Counted from the stretch's first letter, positions 7,762 to 17,262 are shown. The stretch: 64,000 nt of DNA from Microbaculum marinum (GCF_042646165.1 NZ_JBHRTC010000021.1); one strand, 5' to 3'. The notes: generated by a model not told the origin, from the letters alone. Numbers and translations are program-made.

Positions 7762-7908
7762 CGGCGATCCTGGGGACGGGAGCCGTCGGCACCTTATCAG
7801 GGGGCGCTGCGCTTTAGGAGAGCCGACGCAGGCGATGCTGGAAATGGCGACGCCCCGATGCTGACGGCGTGGGGGTATTGGAGCGTGATCGGCAGGCCGT
7901 AGCGGTCT

Positions 7909-8259
7909 TCAGTCGCCGAAGATTTCCGCGTACCGCTCAGGCTTGAAGCCGACCTCGATGGTGCCGCCTGTTTCGAGCACCGGGCGCCTGATCATCGACG
8001 GCTGGTCCAGCATCAGCGCGATCGCCTTGTCCTCGTCCAGTTCGGCCTTCGCCTCATCGGGGAGCTTGCGGAAGGTCGTTCCGGCGCGGTTGAGGACCTT
8101 TTCCCAGCCGGCGGACGCGCACCATCGTTCGAGGTCGCCGCGGGCGACGCCCTGCTTCCTGTAGTCGTGGAAGAGATAGTCGACGCCGTGGCCGTCGAGC
8201 CAGGCGAAGGCCTTCTTCATCGTGTCGCAGTTGCGGATGCCGTAGATGGTGGGATGCAT
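7909..8259 (-). CDS. ArsC/Spx-family reductase (YffB-like)
   Basis: 116 residues covering the whole ArsC-like thioredoxin fold. The N-terminal GIRNCDTMKKAFAWL places the conserved Cys at residue 11, and the C-terminal half has RRPVLETGG with GFKPERYAEIF, typical of the YffB/ArsC family. The arsenate-reductase annotation of this subgroup is generic; YffB members are glutathione-dependent thiol reductases without proven arsenate role, and no ars genes are near. Complete length; ATG 8259. Confidence 0.88.
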   Translation of the reverse strand: MHPTIYGIRNCDTMKKAFAWLDGHGVDYLFHDYRKQGVARGDLERWCASAGWEKVLNRAGTTFRKLPDEAKAELDEDKAIALMLDQPSMIRRPVLETGGTIEVGFKPERYAEIFGD

Positions 8260-8382
8260 GGGGTCCGTCTAATGGCTGGTGCCGCACATGTCGATCCGCA
8301 TCGCGAGCCCGGCGCGGTCGCGCCGTGCCGCCTGCGGATCATGGCATGAGAAACCGCAATTCAGGACGACGCTGGGTCGCCC

Positions 8383-9327
8383 TCATGCTCCTCCGCCCGC
8401 CATGACAGCGACGGCAATCTTGCGCCCCCGTCCGTCGGGCTGCACCGTCATGCCGATCCGGCCGAGGTCCGGGTCGAGCAGGATATCACGGTAGTTGCCC
8501 GACTCGCTCCAGCGGTCGAAAAAGTAACGCACATCGGCGTCGGTCGCCTCCACGCCGCAACCACCGCAGCTTCCGGCAATCATCTGGAGACGACGCCACA
8601 CGGCATCGGCCGGCAGCGAGTCCCTCAGGGGATTGAGTTCGTCCAGGGAAACTTCGGTCAGATCGCCTTCCGGAACCACTCTGCGGGCGGCATCGACCAG
8701 GCTCAGGTCGGCGGATACCGGACCAAGGCCAGAGTCTCGGCGCGCCTCGCTTATCAGACGCGCGATCAATTCGGACTGCTCCTGCGCGCCGATGGCTATC
8801 GCTTCGCCGTCTCCTCCCCGCGGCGTTCCAGGACCGGCGAAGGTCTGGACGCCGTAGCGTCTCCCGTCTTCGTCCACCGCGACGCCGAATCCGTATTTGC
8901 TCAGGCCCTCGGCGAGAATGTTCTCGCGATGCTCCGGGCTTTGCATCCACCCCTTGTGCAGCTCTTCGACCCCCTGCCTGTCCACCTGCACAGAACAATT
9001 CCGGCACAGCGCTATGTTCTCCGCCACGAGGCGACCTTTCGACCCGCCGCCCTCGACGTAGCGATCCATTACCGTCCCACCTTCCGGACTCGCATGACTG
9101 TAGTAGTCGCGCTCCAGCATGTCGTCGGCGTGCGCCTGTGCGGCCTTGTCCAGTTCCGCGCCAAGTTCGAGAGGACTGCGTCCGGCGTCGCGCCGCGCCC
9201 GGTTTACCAGTTCCAGACTGTAGTCCCTGAGAGCCTCCAGACCGTCGGGCACGCGCGAGTGCGCGGGCAGCGCCAGGCCGGCCAGCAGGCAGCATGCAGC
9301 GAGGAGGGGTATGTTGGCGTGCGGCAT
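8383..9327 (-). CDS. secreted CAP/SCP-domain protein
   Basis: 314 residues: signal peptide (LLAACCLLAGLALPAHS), then a CAP domain at about 35-165 with LVNRARRDAG, the helix AAQAHADDMLERDYYSHASPEG, the ENIALC motif and HRENILAEGLSKYGFGVAV. A second region (about 190-314) repeats a degenerate CAP-like arrangement (LIARLISEARRDSG ... YRDILLDPDLGRIGMTV), so this looks like a tandem of one full and one diverged module. Bacterial CAP proteins are extracellular; their activities are largely unknown. ATG 9327 is chosen because it opens the signal peptide; longer in-frame starts exist. Confidence 0.82.
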   Translation of the reverse strand: MPHANIPLLAACCLLAGLALPAHSRVPDGLEALRDYSLELVNRARRDAGRSPLELGAELDKAAQAHADDMLERDYYSHASPEGGTVMDRYVEGGGSKGRLVAENIALCRNCSVQVDRQGVEELHKGWMQSPEHRENILAEGLSKYGFGVAVDEDGRRYGVQTFAGPGTPRGGDGEAIAIGAQEQSELIARLISEARRDSGLGPVSADLSLVDAARRVVPEGDLTEVSLDELNPLRDSLPADAVWRRLQMIAGSCGGCGVEATDADVRYFFDRWSESGNYRDILLDPDLGRIGMTVQPDGRGRKIAVAVMAGGGA

Positions 9328-9515
9328 CGTCTCGATCCGATCGTGACGTTGGAACAACGCCATGCTTCCGCGTCCGTTCCGGAACGGAGGGGAGCCGGGA
9401 TTCTGTCCCGGCTCCTTCGGGTCAATCATGGCCAACCGGCTGGTCCGACCTCGGCGCCGGAAGGAGAGTATGCCCTCCCCCGGTGAGGGCCGGTTCGACG
9501 GCCGTCCGGCCGATC

Positions 9516-10340
9516 CTACCCCCTGATGAAGGCCAGCAGGTCGGCGTTGATGATGTCGGAATGGGTCGTCGGCATGCCGTGCGGGAAGCCTTCATAGGTC
9601 TTCAGCGTGCCGTTCGGCAGCAGCTTGGCCGACAGCGGGCCGGAATCGGCGTAGGGGACGATCTGGTCGTCGTCGCCGTGCATGACCAGCACCGGCACGG
9701 TGATCTTCTTCAGATCCTCGGTGAAGTCGGTCTGCGAGAAGGCGACGATGCCGTCGTAGTGGGCCTTGGCGCTGCCCATCATGCCTTGGCGCCACCAGTT
9801 CAAGATGTTGCCCTGGGAGGCTTCGGCGCCGTCGCGATTGTAGCCGTAGAACGGACCGGCAGGGACGTCGTGGTAGAACTGCGCCCGGTTGGTCGCGACC
9901 TGCTGCTGGAAGCCGTCGAAGACCTCCTTGGGGAGGCCGCCGGGGTTGGCCTCGGTCCTGACCATCAGCGGCGGCACGGCGGCGATGATCGCAGCCTTCG
10001 CCACCCGGTCCTCGCCGTGCCGGGCGATATAGCGCACGACCTCGCCGCCGCCCGTGGAATGGCCGACGTGGACGGCGTCCTTCAGGTCCAGGTGCTCGGT
10101 CACCGCGGCGAGATCGTCGGCGTAGTGATCCATGTCGTGGCCGTCGTCGACCTGGCTGGAGCGGCCGTGCCCGCGCCGGTCATGGGCGATCACGCGGAAG
10201 CCGTGATTGCGAAAGAACATCATCTGGGCGTCCCAGTCATCGGCCGAGAGCGGCCAGCCGTGGCTGAAGACGATCGGCTGGCCCGATCCCCAGTCCTTGT
10301 AGAAGATCTCGACCCCGTCGCTGGTGGTTACAGTCGGCAT
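9516..10340 (-). CDS. alpha/beta hydrolase, non-haem haloperoxidase-like
   Basis: 274 residues of the cofactor-free chloroperoxidase/arylesterase type. The nucleophile Ser lies in GHSTGG, the acid is Asp in HGDDDQIVP, and the His is in FPHGMPTTH; the oxyanion region is FSHGWPLSADDWD. These enzymes are esterases or perhydrolases, and bromination in vitro is a side reaction. The start is ATG 10340 (MPTVTTSDG); the frame upstream is not family-like. Monocistronic. Confidence 0.9.
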   Translation of the reverse strand: MPTVTTSDGVEIFYKDWGSGQPIVFSHGWPLSADDWDAQMMFFRNHGFRVIAHDRRGHGRSSQVDDGHDMDHYADDLAAVTEHLDLKDAVHVGHSTGGGEVVRYIARHGEDRVAKAAIIAAVPPLMVRTEANPGGLPKEVFDGFQQQVATNRAQFYHDVPAGPFYGYNRDGAEASQGNILNWWRQGMMGSAKAHYDGIVAFSQTDFTEDLKKITVPVLVMHGDDDQIVPYADSGPLSAKLLPNGTLKTYEGFPHGMPTTHSDIINADLLAFIRG

Positions 10341-10783
10341 TTGCGTGATCCCTTTCAGGCCGGTGCTCCTCGCGTCGACGGAGTCCGGCGCAATGTTGGA
10401 GGAAGGCAAAATGGCGGTACTAGTGCGGGCCGGATGCCCCGCAGACCAACTTATCTGATGCAGTCGCAAGATCCCGCCGGAGCCGGGTGGGAAAACCGGC
10501 ACCGGCGGCAGTTCGTATCACGGACGTCCGTGTCCGCCCGCCCCGAACCGGGCGCCGCCGATGGCGACGGCGCCGCGGCAAGCTCCCACGGATTCTTTCC
10601 ACGGCGGACGGACAAGCGAAGCACGGCAAAGATGCTCCTCGATCGAGGATGGATCGAGCGTATCACGCCCTGCGTGCGCAGATCGATACCGCGCAACCCG
10701 CCTTTCGCCGTGACGTTTCACATTTGCACATGATATGTAATTATTGAAACATCGACCCAGCCGGAAAGAGGGCCGCACGACCG
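10341..10783. other. intergenic region between divergent genes
   Basis: 443 bp between the divergent hydrolase and hydratase genes. No gene is supported: the open frames are short, Arg-rich shadows. The last 70 bases are AT-rich and hold an inverted repeat described separately. Promoters for both flanking genes should lie here. Confidence 0.5.
10715..10749. promoter_or_regulatory. GTTTCA-N23-TGAAAC inverted repeat
   Basis: Perfect 6-bp arms (10715-10720 and 10744-10749) surround an AT-rich core containing ACAT-GAT-ATGT, ending 34 bp before the hydratase start. A similar pair with N25 occurs at 13192-13228, after the acyl-CoA ligase and before the AraC gene. Could be regulator half-sites; arm length is short, so chance is not excluded. 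Confidence 0.3.
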
Positions 10784-11611
10784 ATGAGCAACGCGAAAAC
10801 GTACCGGGACATTCTCGTCCGCGTCGACAATGGCGTCGGCTGGATTGTCATCAACCGGCCCGAACGCCTCAACGCGTTGCAAATGACCACGACCGACATG
10901 GAAATCCGCGCGGCCCTCGGCGATTTCGCCCGGGACGAGACGGTTCGTGCCGTCGTGATCCGCGGTGAGGGCGAGCGCGCCTTCTCGACCGGCTGGGACA
11001 TGGAGGCGATCGAGGACAGTTCGCTCGCCGACCTGGAAAAGATGGTCCGCCAGAACGTCGGCCTGTTCAAGGACGTGTGGCATCAGCCGCAGCCGGTCAT
11101 CGCGGCGATCAACGGCCACGCGGTGGCGTCCGGCGCCTCGCTCGCGATGAGTTGCGACATCGTCATAGCCGCCGATCATGCCAAGCTCGCCGAACCGGAG
11201 ATCCGGCATGGCGCGCTCTCGCCGTTCCTGATCATGCCCTATCTGACCGGCGCGCGCGCGGTCCACGAGTTCTACTATCTTGGCGACCCGCTGGATGCCG
11301 ACGCCATGCTGCGGCTCGGTCTTGCCAACAAGGTGGTGCCCGGCGCCGACCTGGACGCTGCCGCGCAGGCCTACGGCGAGCGCCTGGCGCTCGTTCCGAA
11401 AGCCGCGCTGGAAATGAAAAAGCGCAGCCTGCGCGCCGCCTACGACCTGATGGGGCTTGGCGACGCGGTCGACCGGCACGCGCTGGCCGACACCCTGATG
11501 ATCGGCGCCGACCTGCCCGAACAGCGGAAATTGCTCGACATCCTGAAAACGCAGGGCATGAAGGCGTTCATAGAGGCCAGGGACACGCCGTTCCGGAGCA
11601 CACGCCAGTGA
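10784..11611 (+). CDS. enoyl-CoA hydratase/isomerase family protein
   Basis: 275 residues of the crotonase fold. The oxyanion-hole segments are visible as GEGERAFSTGWDMEAIED and HAVASGASLAMSCDIVIAADHAKLAEPEI, with the second acid region near EIRHGALSPF. One of the usual glutamates is in the SLAMSCD/AEPE block, but the exact catalytic pair is not clear, so hydratase, isomerase or a decarboxylase/hydrolase variant are all possible. Its stop overlaps the start of the acyl-CoA ligase (GTGA), so the two form an operon that activates an acid to its CoA ester and modifies it. Confidence 0.88.
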   Translation: MSNAKTYRDILVRVDNGVGWIVINRPERLNALQMTTTDMEIRAALGDFARDETVRAVVIRGEGERAFSTGWDMEAIEDSSLADLEKMVRQNVGLFKDVWHQPQPVIAAINGHAVASGASLAMSCDIVIAADHAKLAEPEIRHGALSPFLIMPYLTGARAVHEFYYLGDPLDADAMLRLGLANKVVPGADLDAAAQAYGERLALVPKAALEMKKRSLRAAYDLMGLGDAVDRHALADTLMIGADLPEQRKLLDILKTQGMKAFIEARDTPFRSTRQ

Positions 11612-13137
11612 CCTCCCTCCCGGTCCGGCCAGCGCCGATGCCGCCGACGCTGACGACGGGCGGCCTGCTGGCGAGGCGGGCGAAGCGTTCGCCCTCGGCA
11701 CCGGCGGTCGTATCGGGGGATCGCCGCGTCACGTTCGCCGAACTCGAGGACAGGGTTTCGAGAGCCGCCGCCGTGCTTCGGGACTGCGACGTCGGCAAGG
11801 GCGACAGGGTGGCGCTGCTCCTGCGCAACGGCCTGGAATACTGCGAGCTGTTCTACGCGATCGGCCGGATCGGCGCGATCTGCTGCGCGCTCAACTACCG
11901 GCTGACCGGCAGCGAACTCGGTCACATCGTCGGCGACTGCGGTGCGACGATCCTGATCCACGAGGAGGAATTCGCCGACGTCGCCCGATCGTTGTCCGCC
12001 GACACCGGCTCGCTGCGGACGCTGCCGGTCGCCGGCGTCGAGCAGCACCTTGCGACGACGCCACCGCTCGACGCACCTGACGCCACGGCTCCCGGGGATC
12101 CGTTGCTGCTGGTCTACACCTCGGGCACGACCGGCCGTCCCAAGGGCGCGGTGATCACCCATCAGCAGCTCGTCTGGGCGTCGCTGACGATCGGCCATAC
12201 TGTGGATTTCCGATCCGGCGACGTGCATCTCCTGCCGGCGCCGATGTTCCACGTCGGCGGCCTGTCGTTCACCGTCCATTGCGTCCATGTCGGCGCGACC
12301 CTGGTGATCCCCCCCGGCTGGAACGCCGGACAAGCCGTGGACCTGATCGCGGCGGAAGGGGTCAATCACTTCTTCGCGGTGCCGACGATGATCGCCGACC
12401 TGCTGGCGGCCGACAGTCTGACCAAGGACCGACTGCGCAGCGTCAGGTGGATCATGTCGGGCGCCGCGCCGCTGCCGGCGGATCTCGTCGAGCGCTGCAT
12501 GGCACTGGGAATTCCGGTCATCCAGAGCTACGGGGCGACGGAGACCTGCGGACCGGCGGCCTGCATGGACGTCGACAGCGTGGCGCGACGGCCCGGGAGC
12601 ATCGGCCTGCCCTTCTTCCACACCGAGATCCGCCTGCAGCGCGACGACGGCGTTCCGCCGACAGCGGGCGAACAGGGCGAGATCCAGGTGCGGGCACCAC
12701 ACATTTTCGCCGGCTACTGGGGAAACGCCGAGGCAACGCGCGAGGCCTTCGAAGACGGCTGGTTCCGCACCGGCGACATCGGCTACCGCGACGACGACGG
12801 TTATCTGTTCCTCGTCGACCGCAAGTCGGAGCTGATCATCTCCGGCGGCGAAAACATCTATCCGCTGGAGGTCGAGCAGGTCCTCGAGAGCCACCCCGCA
12901 ATCGCGGAGGCTGCCGTCGTCGGGCTTCCCGACCCGAAATGGGGCCAGATCGTCTGCGCTGTCATATCGTGCGGCGCGCGGACGCCGCCCTCGCTCGAGG
13001 AGGTCGCCGCGCATTGCCTCGACCGGCTCGCGCGATACAAGATCCCGCGCAAGCTCGTCGTCCGGGACCGGCTGATCCGCAATGCCACCGGCAAGGTCCA
13101 GCGTGGTGCGCTGCGGCGCGAACTGAGCGACGATTGA
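11608..13137 (+). CDS. class I adenylate-forming acyl-CoA ligase
   Basis: About 509 residues, complete. The AMP-binding motif is LVYTSGTTGRPKGA, followed by YGATETCGP (A5), GWFRTGDIGYRDDDGYLFLVDR (A7-A8) and a C-terminal lysine in RNATGKVQRGAL. Members activate fatty, aromatic or dicarboxylic acids to CoA esters. Start: GTG 11608 overlaps the stop of the hydratase; an ATG ten codons later is the alternative. The pairing with a crotonase-fold enzyme indicates a short acyl-CoA catabolic unit, substrate unknown. Confidence 0.9.
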   Translation: MTSLPVRPAPMPPTLTTGGLLARRAKRSPSAPAVVSGDRRVTFAELEDRVSRAAAVLRDCDVGKGDRVALLLRNGLEYCELFYAIGRIGAICCALNYRLTGSELGHIVGDCGATILIHEEEFADVARSLSADTGSLRTLPVAGVEQHLATTPPLDAPDATAPGDPLLLVYTSGTTGRPKGAVITHQQLVWASLTIGHTVDFRSGDVHLLPAPMFHVGGLSFTVHCVHVGATLVIPPGWNAGQAVDLIAAEGVNHFFAVPTMIADLLAADSLTKDRLRSVRWIMSGAAPLPADLVERCMALGIPVIQSYGATETCGPAACMDVDSVARRPGSIGLPFFHTEIRLQRDDGVPPTAGEQGEIQVRAPHIFAGYWGNAEATREAFEDGWFRTGDIGYRDDDGYLFLVDRKSELIISGGENIYPLEVEQVLESHPAIAEAAVVGLPDPKWGQIVCAVISCGARTPPSLEEVAAHCLDRLARYKIPRKLVVRDRLIRNATGKVQRGALRRELSDD

Positions 13138-13191
13138 CCGGGCCGATTGACCGGGCGGCGGCGAGGCGGCGCGCGCCCCTGCTGCAAATGC

Positions 13192-13228
13192 GTTTCAGTT
13201 TCGCGCGGGTCTCAGCAATGATTGAAAC
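13192..13228. promoter_or_regulatory. GTTTCA-N25-TGAAAC inverted repeat
   Basis: Perfect 6-bp arms (13192-13197, 13223-13228) in the 203-bp gap before the AraC-type regulator gene. Same arms as at 10715-10749 with a spacer two bases longer. No other structure seen in this gap. Confidence 0.25.
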
Positions 13229-13340
13229 CGCCGCGTGCCTTGTGTCAGTATCGTGATGCCTGCGCTGCCTCGGCCAACCGGCGATTTCGGACCCGTTGCC
13301 CCCGGGACCTGAGGTCATCGGCCCGGAACGGAAGGAATCC

Positions 13341-14366
13341 ATGACGGTGCCTCAGTTCGCCCAGCTTTTCGCGCAACGCCCGACCGCCCGTCACACGATC
13401 ATCGAGTCGAACGATCCGGTGGTGGTGAACGACCGCTTCGCATCCGAGTTCACCGCCCATCAGCTCGAAGTCACCCGCGTGCCGCGCCGCTTCAAGACGG
13501 TCGCGCAGATGGTGCGCATCGGCGGCGCGACGCTCTACAGAGTGTCCTCCGCCGCGGACATCCGCATCACCGCCAGCCCGATGTACGACCGGTTCGTGTT
13601 CTACGTGCCGGTCAACGGCAACATCCAGATCAGCCGCAAGAGCGGTTCGATAGACGTCGTGCCGGGCCAGATCGGGATCGCCAACCCGTCCGAGCCTTTC
13701 AGCCTGAGCAAGTTCGACAACTGCTCGCTCATCGCGCTGAAGGTTTCCCGCGACGCGATCGAGCGCGAGGCCGAAAGCATGTTCGCCTCCACCGGGATTC
13801 CACTCGCATTCGATGCCAACCGGCCGATATCGGCGCAGGAATGCCCGCTGTTCCTGCGGCTCCTCGACATGATCCACGCGGATCTGGTCCTGCCGGACGA
13901 CCGCCTCTCGAACGCAAGCTGCAGCGAGCCGACCGAAGCGCTGCTCATCCGCCTGCTGCTGCGCGAACTGCCCAACAACCAGGCCGCCCATCCCTGCCCG
14001 ACCGAGCAGACCGCCGGGTCCGGCCCCGTGCCGTACTACGTCAGACGGGTCGAGCAGCTGATGGCAAACGACGCCCGCCGCAACCTGTCGATGGACGAGC
14101 TGGTGGCGGTGGCCGGGGTCAGCGCACGGACGCTGTATGCCGGATTTCGCCAGTATCGCGGCGTCAGCCCGATGCGGCGGCTGCGGGAGGTGCGCCTTGC
14201 CAACGTGCGCGCCGACCTGGCCGCGATCGGCTCCGGCGAGGCCCCCCGACGCACCGTCACCGAAGTCGCCTCCGACTGGGGCTTCAATCACATGGGCGAC
14301 TTCTCCAGCGCCTACCGCGAACGTTTCGGCGAAGCGCCCTCGAAGACCCTGAAGCCGCGGACCTGA
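13341..14366 (+). CDS. AraC-family transcriptional regulator
   Basis: 341 residues: an N-terminal AraC_binding_2-type ligand domain (about 30-190, with a cupin-like PGQIGIANPSEPFSLS segment) and a C-terminal double HTH (about 235-340). In the C-terminal part, the first HTH has MDELVAVAGVSARTLYAGFRQYRGVSPM and the second has TEVASDWGFNHMGDFSSAYRERFGEAPS. Start ATG 13341 follows GGAAGGA. It lies directly before, and on the same strand as, the amidohydrolase / Mo-hydroxylase / TRAP operon. A direct repeat suited to AraC binding sits in the gap between them, so it is the likely substrate-responsive activator of that operon. Confidence 0.9.
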   Translation: MTVPQFAQLFAQRPTARHTIIESNDPVVVNDRFASEFTAHQLEVTRVPRRFKTVAQMVRIGGATLYRVSSAADIRITASPMYDRFVFYVPVNGNIQISRKSGSIDVVPGQIGIANPSEPFSLSKFDNCSLIALKVSRDAIEREAESMFASTGIPLAFDANRPISAQECPLFLRLLDMIHADLVLPDDRLSNASCSEPTEALLIRLLLRELPNNQAAHPCPTEQTAGSGPVPYYVRRVEQLMANDARRNLSMDELVAVAGVSARTLYAGFRQYRGVSPMRRLREVRLANVRADLAAIGSGEAPRRTVTEVASDWGFNHMGDFSSAYRERFGEAPSKTLKPRT

Positions 14367-14390
14367 GGACGACAGACGTCGCCTCACCCG

Positions 14391-14423
14391 CGTTTCCTGC
14401 ACTGCAGCGCCGTTTGCTGCACT
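14391..14423 (+). promoter_or_regulatory. 20-bp-period direct repeat, likely AraC-type operator
   Basis: CGTTTCCTGCACT (14391-14403) recurs as CGTTTGCTGCACT (14411-14423), 12 of 13 identical, with a start-to-start distance of exactly 20 bp. It lies 113-145 bp before the amidohydrolase ATG. AraC-family activators bind paired direct half-sites about two helical turns apart next to the -35 region. The element sits between the AraC gene and the operon it probably controls. Confidence 0.6.
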
Positions 14424-14535
14424 CAGGCGATAGACGCTCGCGCGCGCCCGCCCCTAGCCTTGCCATGCCGGGCGGGTAAGCCTCCGGCCGTGCTGGCCAC
14501 AGCGCGCCTGCGAATGTCAGCAACCAGGACGGATC

Positions 14536-16230
14536 ATGGCAGCCCAATTCGCGCCCGACGTCATATTCCACAACGGGAAGATCGTCACGGTCGATCCGGA
14601 CTTCTCGGTCCAGGAGAGCGTCGCGATCTACGACGGCAAGTTCGTGGCGATCGGCAGCAGCACCGACGTCAAGGAGCTTGCGGGCCCCGGCACCACCGTC
14701 GTCGACCTGGAAGGGCGCTGCGTCGTCCCCGGCCAGTACGACAACCACGTCCATTTCCTGCTGGCGGGCATGGACGCGCTCGGCTCCGAGGCGAAGGTCG
14801 ACATCGCGACGATGCCCTCCATAGAGGACATCCTCACCACGATCGCCGAGCGCACCAAGATCACCCCGAAGGGCGAGTGGATCGCCACCTCCTGCATGTA
14901 CCGGGGAGCGCTGAAGGAAGGAAGGTTCCCGACGCGCCACGACCTCGACAAGGTCTCGCCCGACCATCCCGTCTACATCTTCCAGTCCGGCAAGAACATC
15001 ATCGCCAACAGCTACGCGATGCGGCTGGCAGGGATCGACAGCAGCACGCCGCAGCCGCTCGAGCCCGAAGGCTGGATCGCCAAGGACGACAGCGGCGAGC
15101 CGACCGGTCACCTGATCGCCGGCGCAGGCGACCTGGCGCGCAAGGCGTGGTGGCAGAAGACCGGCCAGCCGATCAAGATGTGGGACTTCGTCTACTTCGA
15201 CCAGCAGACCCAGATCCGGGCGATCGAAGCGCAGCAGGCGATCTACCATGCCTGCGGCGTCGTCGGCGTGCGCGACATGGGCGTCTCCGTCGACGAACTG
15301 GATTCCTACATCGAGGCGCACCGGCAGGGCCGCCTCAAGATCCGCACCGACCTGATCCTCGGCCTGCCCTCGCGCTACCTGTCGCAGGACGACATCCGCC
15401 AGTCGATCGAGCGCTACTTCGGCCCCAAGCAGGGCCTCGGCGACGACATGCTGAAGATCGGCGGCATCAAGCTCGTCGTGGTCAATGACGGGTGGTGGGC
15501 GTTCACCCCCGAGAAGCTGCGTTTCCTGATCGAGGAATTCAACCGCTACAACTGGAACATGGCGATCCACGTCAACACCGGCGGCGGCGAGGAACCCGCC
15601 GAGACCGTGCTGTCGATGCTGGAGGAAGGCGACAAGACCAACCCGATCGCCGGCCGCCGGTTCAGCTTCGAGCACGGCTTCGGCCTCGGCAAGCCCGAGC
15701 ACGTGGAGCGGGCGAAGGCACTCGGCATCAATTTCGGCGCAAACCCGCTGCTCGCCTACTACGCCTCGGCCCGCTCGATGCGCATGAACGAGATCATGAC
15801 CCAGGTGCGCATCGCCAAGCTGGTCGAAAGCGACCCCTGGGCGCGCACGGTGCGCGACTGGGGCCTGCCGCTGCGCGACTGGCTGGACGCCGGAATCCTG
15901 GTGTCCGGCGGCACCGACAATCCGGCCGTCGTCTACGACAAGCAGCACCCCTTCCTGTGCCAGTACTCGGCGCTGACCGGCAACACGCTGGCCGGCCAGT
16001 TGATGCCGGGCCAGGAAATCACCCGGGAAGAGATGCTGCGCATGTTCACGATCAACAACGCGGAGGTCCGCTGGCAGGAAAAGACGCTTGGCTCCATCGA
16101 AGTCGGCAAGCAGGCCGACGCGGTGGTCCTGGATACCGACATTCTCGACTGCCCGCCGGAGGCCGTGAAGGACATCCAGGTGCTGCAGACCTATGTCGGC
16201 GGCGAACTGGTCTACGAAGCCGGTCGCTAA
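14536..16230 (+). CDS. amidohydrolase, YtcJ-like (Amidohydro_3)
   Basis: 564 residues. A metal-dependent hydrolase with a composite beta domain at both ends and a TIM barrel between. The first metal ligands are H71 and H73 (DNHVHF). Later barrel ligands are plausible at MAIHVN, FEHGFG and the Asp in SGGTDNP. YtcJ-type enzymes hydrolyse amides, cyclic amides or formamides; substrate is unknown. It is the first gene of an eight-gene co-directional unit and is followed within 10 bp by a COG0523 GTPase that could supply its metal. Confidence 0.88.
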   Translation: MAAQFAPDVIFHNGKIVTVDPDFSVQESVAIYDGKFVAIGSSTDVKELAGPGTTVVDLEGRCVVPGQYDNHVHFLLAGMDALGSEAKVDIATMPSIEDILTTIAERTKITPKGEWIATSCMYRGALKEGRFPTRHDLDKVSPDHPVYIFQSGKNIIANSYAMRLAGIDSSTPQPLEPEGWIAKDDSGEPTGHLIAGAGDLARKAWWQKTGQPIKMWDFVYFDQQTQIRAIEAQQAIYHACGVVGVRDMGVSVDELDSYIEAHRQGRLKIRTDLILGLPSRYLSQDDIRQSIERYFGPKQGLGDDMLKIGGIKLVVVNDGWWAFTPEKLRFLIEEFNRYNWNMAIHVNTGGGEEPAETVLSMLEEGDKTNPIAGRRFSFEHGFGLGKPEHVERAKALGINFGANPLLAYYASARSMRMNEIMTQVRIAKLVESDPWARTVRDWGLPLRDWLDAGILVSGGTDNPAVVYDKQHPFLCQYSALTGNTLAGQLMPGQEITREEMLRMFTINNAEVRWQEKTLGSIEVGKQADAVVLDTDILDCPPEAVKDIQVLQTYVGGELVYEAGR

Positions 16231-16239
16231 GACGATAAT

Positions 16240-17262
16240 ATGAACAAGAACCAGATTCTGGCGGCACCCACAGACAAACCGCTTCCGGTCACGGTTCTCA
16301 CCGGCTTCCTGGGCAGCGGCAAGACGACGCTGCTCAATCACCTGCTGTCATCCGACCACGGGCTGCGGATCGGCATCATCGTCAACGAGTTCGGCGCGGT
16401 CAGCATCGACGACAAGCTGATCACGCGGCAGACGGACAACCTCATCGAACTGGCCAACGGCTGCGTCTGCTGCACCATGGCCGGCGATCTCAGCAAGGCG
16501 GTGGTTCGCCTGGCCGGATCGCGCAACGACATCGACTACATCCTCGTCGAGACGACCGGACTGGCCGACCCCGGTCCGGTCGCGGCGACCCTGGCGATGG
16601 GCGAGTTTCGCGAGTGGCTGCGGCTGGATGCGATCGTGACGGTCGTCGACGCGGAGAATTTCGACGCCAACCTCGACAATGCCGAGGCGGCCTACCAGCA
16701 GCTCGTCGGCGCCGACATCCTGCTGATCAACAAGCTCGATCTCGTCGACCCGGAGATCCCGGACATGATCGAGGCGGGGGTTCGCAAGATCAACCCGGAC
16801 GGCCGCTTCCTGCGCACCAGCCACGGCCTGGTCGATCCGTTCCTGCTGCTCGACGTGGACCTGTTCCGCCTGCGCGCCGAAATCCGCGAACGCGGCGCCG
16901 ACGATGCCGGCGCCGAAGTTGCCGGCGACGGCGAACACGGCCATCACACCGACCACAGCCACGACCTGTCGGGATTCGAGACCGCGTCCTTCTCGTCCGA
17001 TGCCGCGCTCGATGCGGCAGCCTTCGGCGAACTTGTGGCCGCCGTGCCCCGGAACATCCTGCGGGCGAAGGGCATCCTCAACCTGGCCGGTCACGACAAC
17101 CGCTTCGAGTTCCATCTCGTCGGCGAGCGCAGCACGGTGTCGGAGAGCCGGGCCTGGCGAGCCGACGAGAAGCGGCGGACGGATGTGGTCTTCATCGGCC
17201 GCGGGATCGACAGGGAGGCTCTCGGCCGCCTGTTCGACGGCTGCATCCCCGAGCGGGCATAG
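16240..17262 (+). CDS. COG0523 (CobW-like) GTPase metallochaperone
   Basis: 340 residues. P-loop GFLGSGKTT (22-30), the family metal motif GCVCC (C75, C77, C78), the Walker B region VETTGLADPGPV, the G4 motif NKLD, and a His-rich loop (HGHHTDHSHD) before the C-terminal CobW_C domain. Such proteins deliver Zn, Co, Ni or Fe to specific client enzymes. Its position between a metal-dependent amidohydrolase and a molybdo-iron-sulfur hydroxylase suggests a dedicated client in the same operon; which one cannot be decided from sequence. Confidence 0.92.
   Translation: MNKNQILAAPTDKPLPVTVLTGFLGSGKTTLLNHLLSSDHGLRIGIIVNEFGAVSIDDKLITRQTDNLIELANGCVCCTMAGDLSKAVVRLAGSRNDIDYILVETTGLADPGPVAATLAMGEFREWLRLDAIVTVVDAENFDANLDNAEAAYQQLVGADILLINKLDLVDPEIPDMIEAGVRKINPDGRFLRTSHGLVDPFLLLDVDLFRLRAEIRERGADDAGAEVAGDGEHGHHTDHSHDLSGFETASFSSDAALDAAAFGELVAAVPRNILRAKGILNLAGHDNRFEFHLVGERSTVSESRAWRADEKRRTDVVFIGRGIDREALGRLFDGCIPERA

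Noticed and set aside
7909..8259. Arsenic resistance locus
   Set aside because: The ArsC-like protein is of the YffB subgroup and no arsB, arsR or acr3 gene is near.
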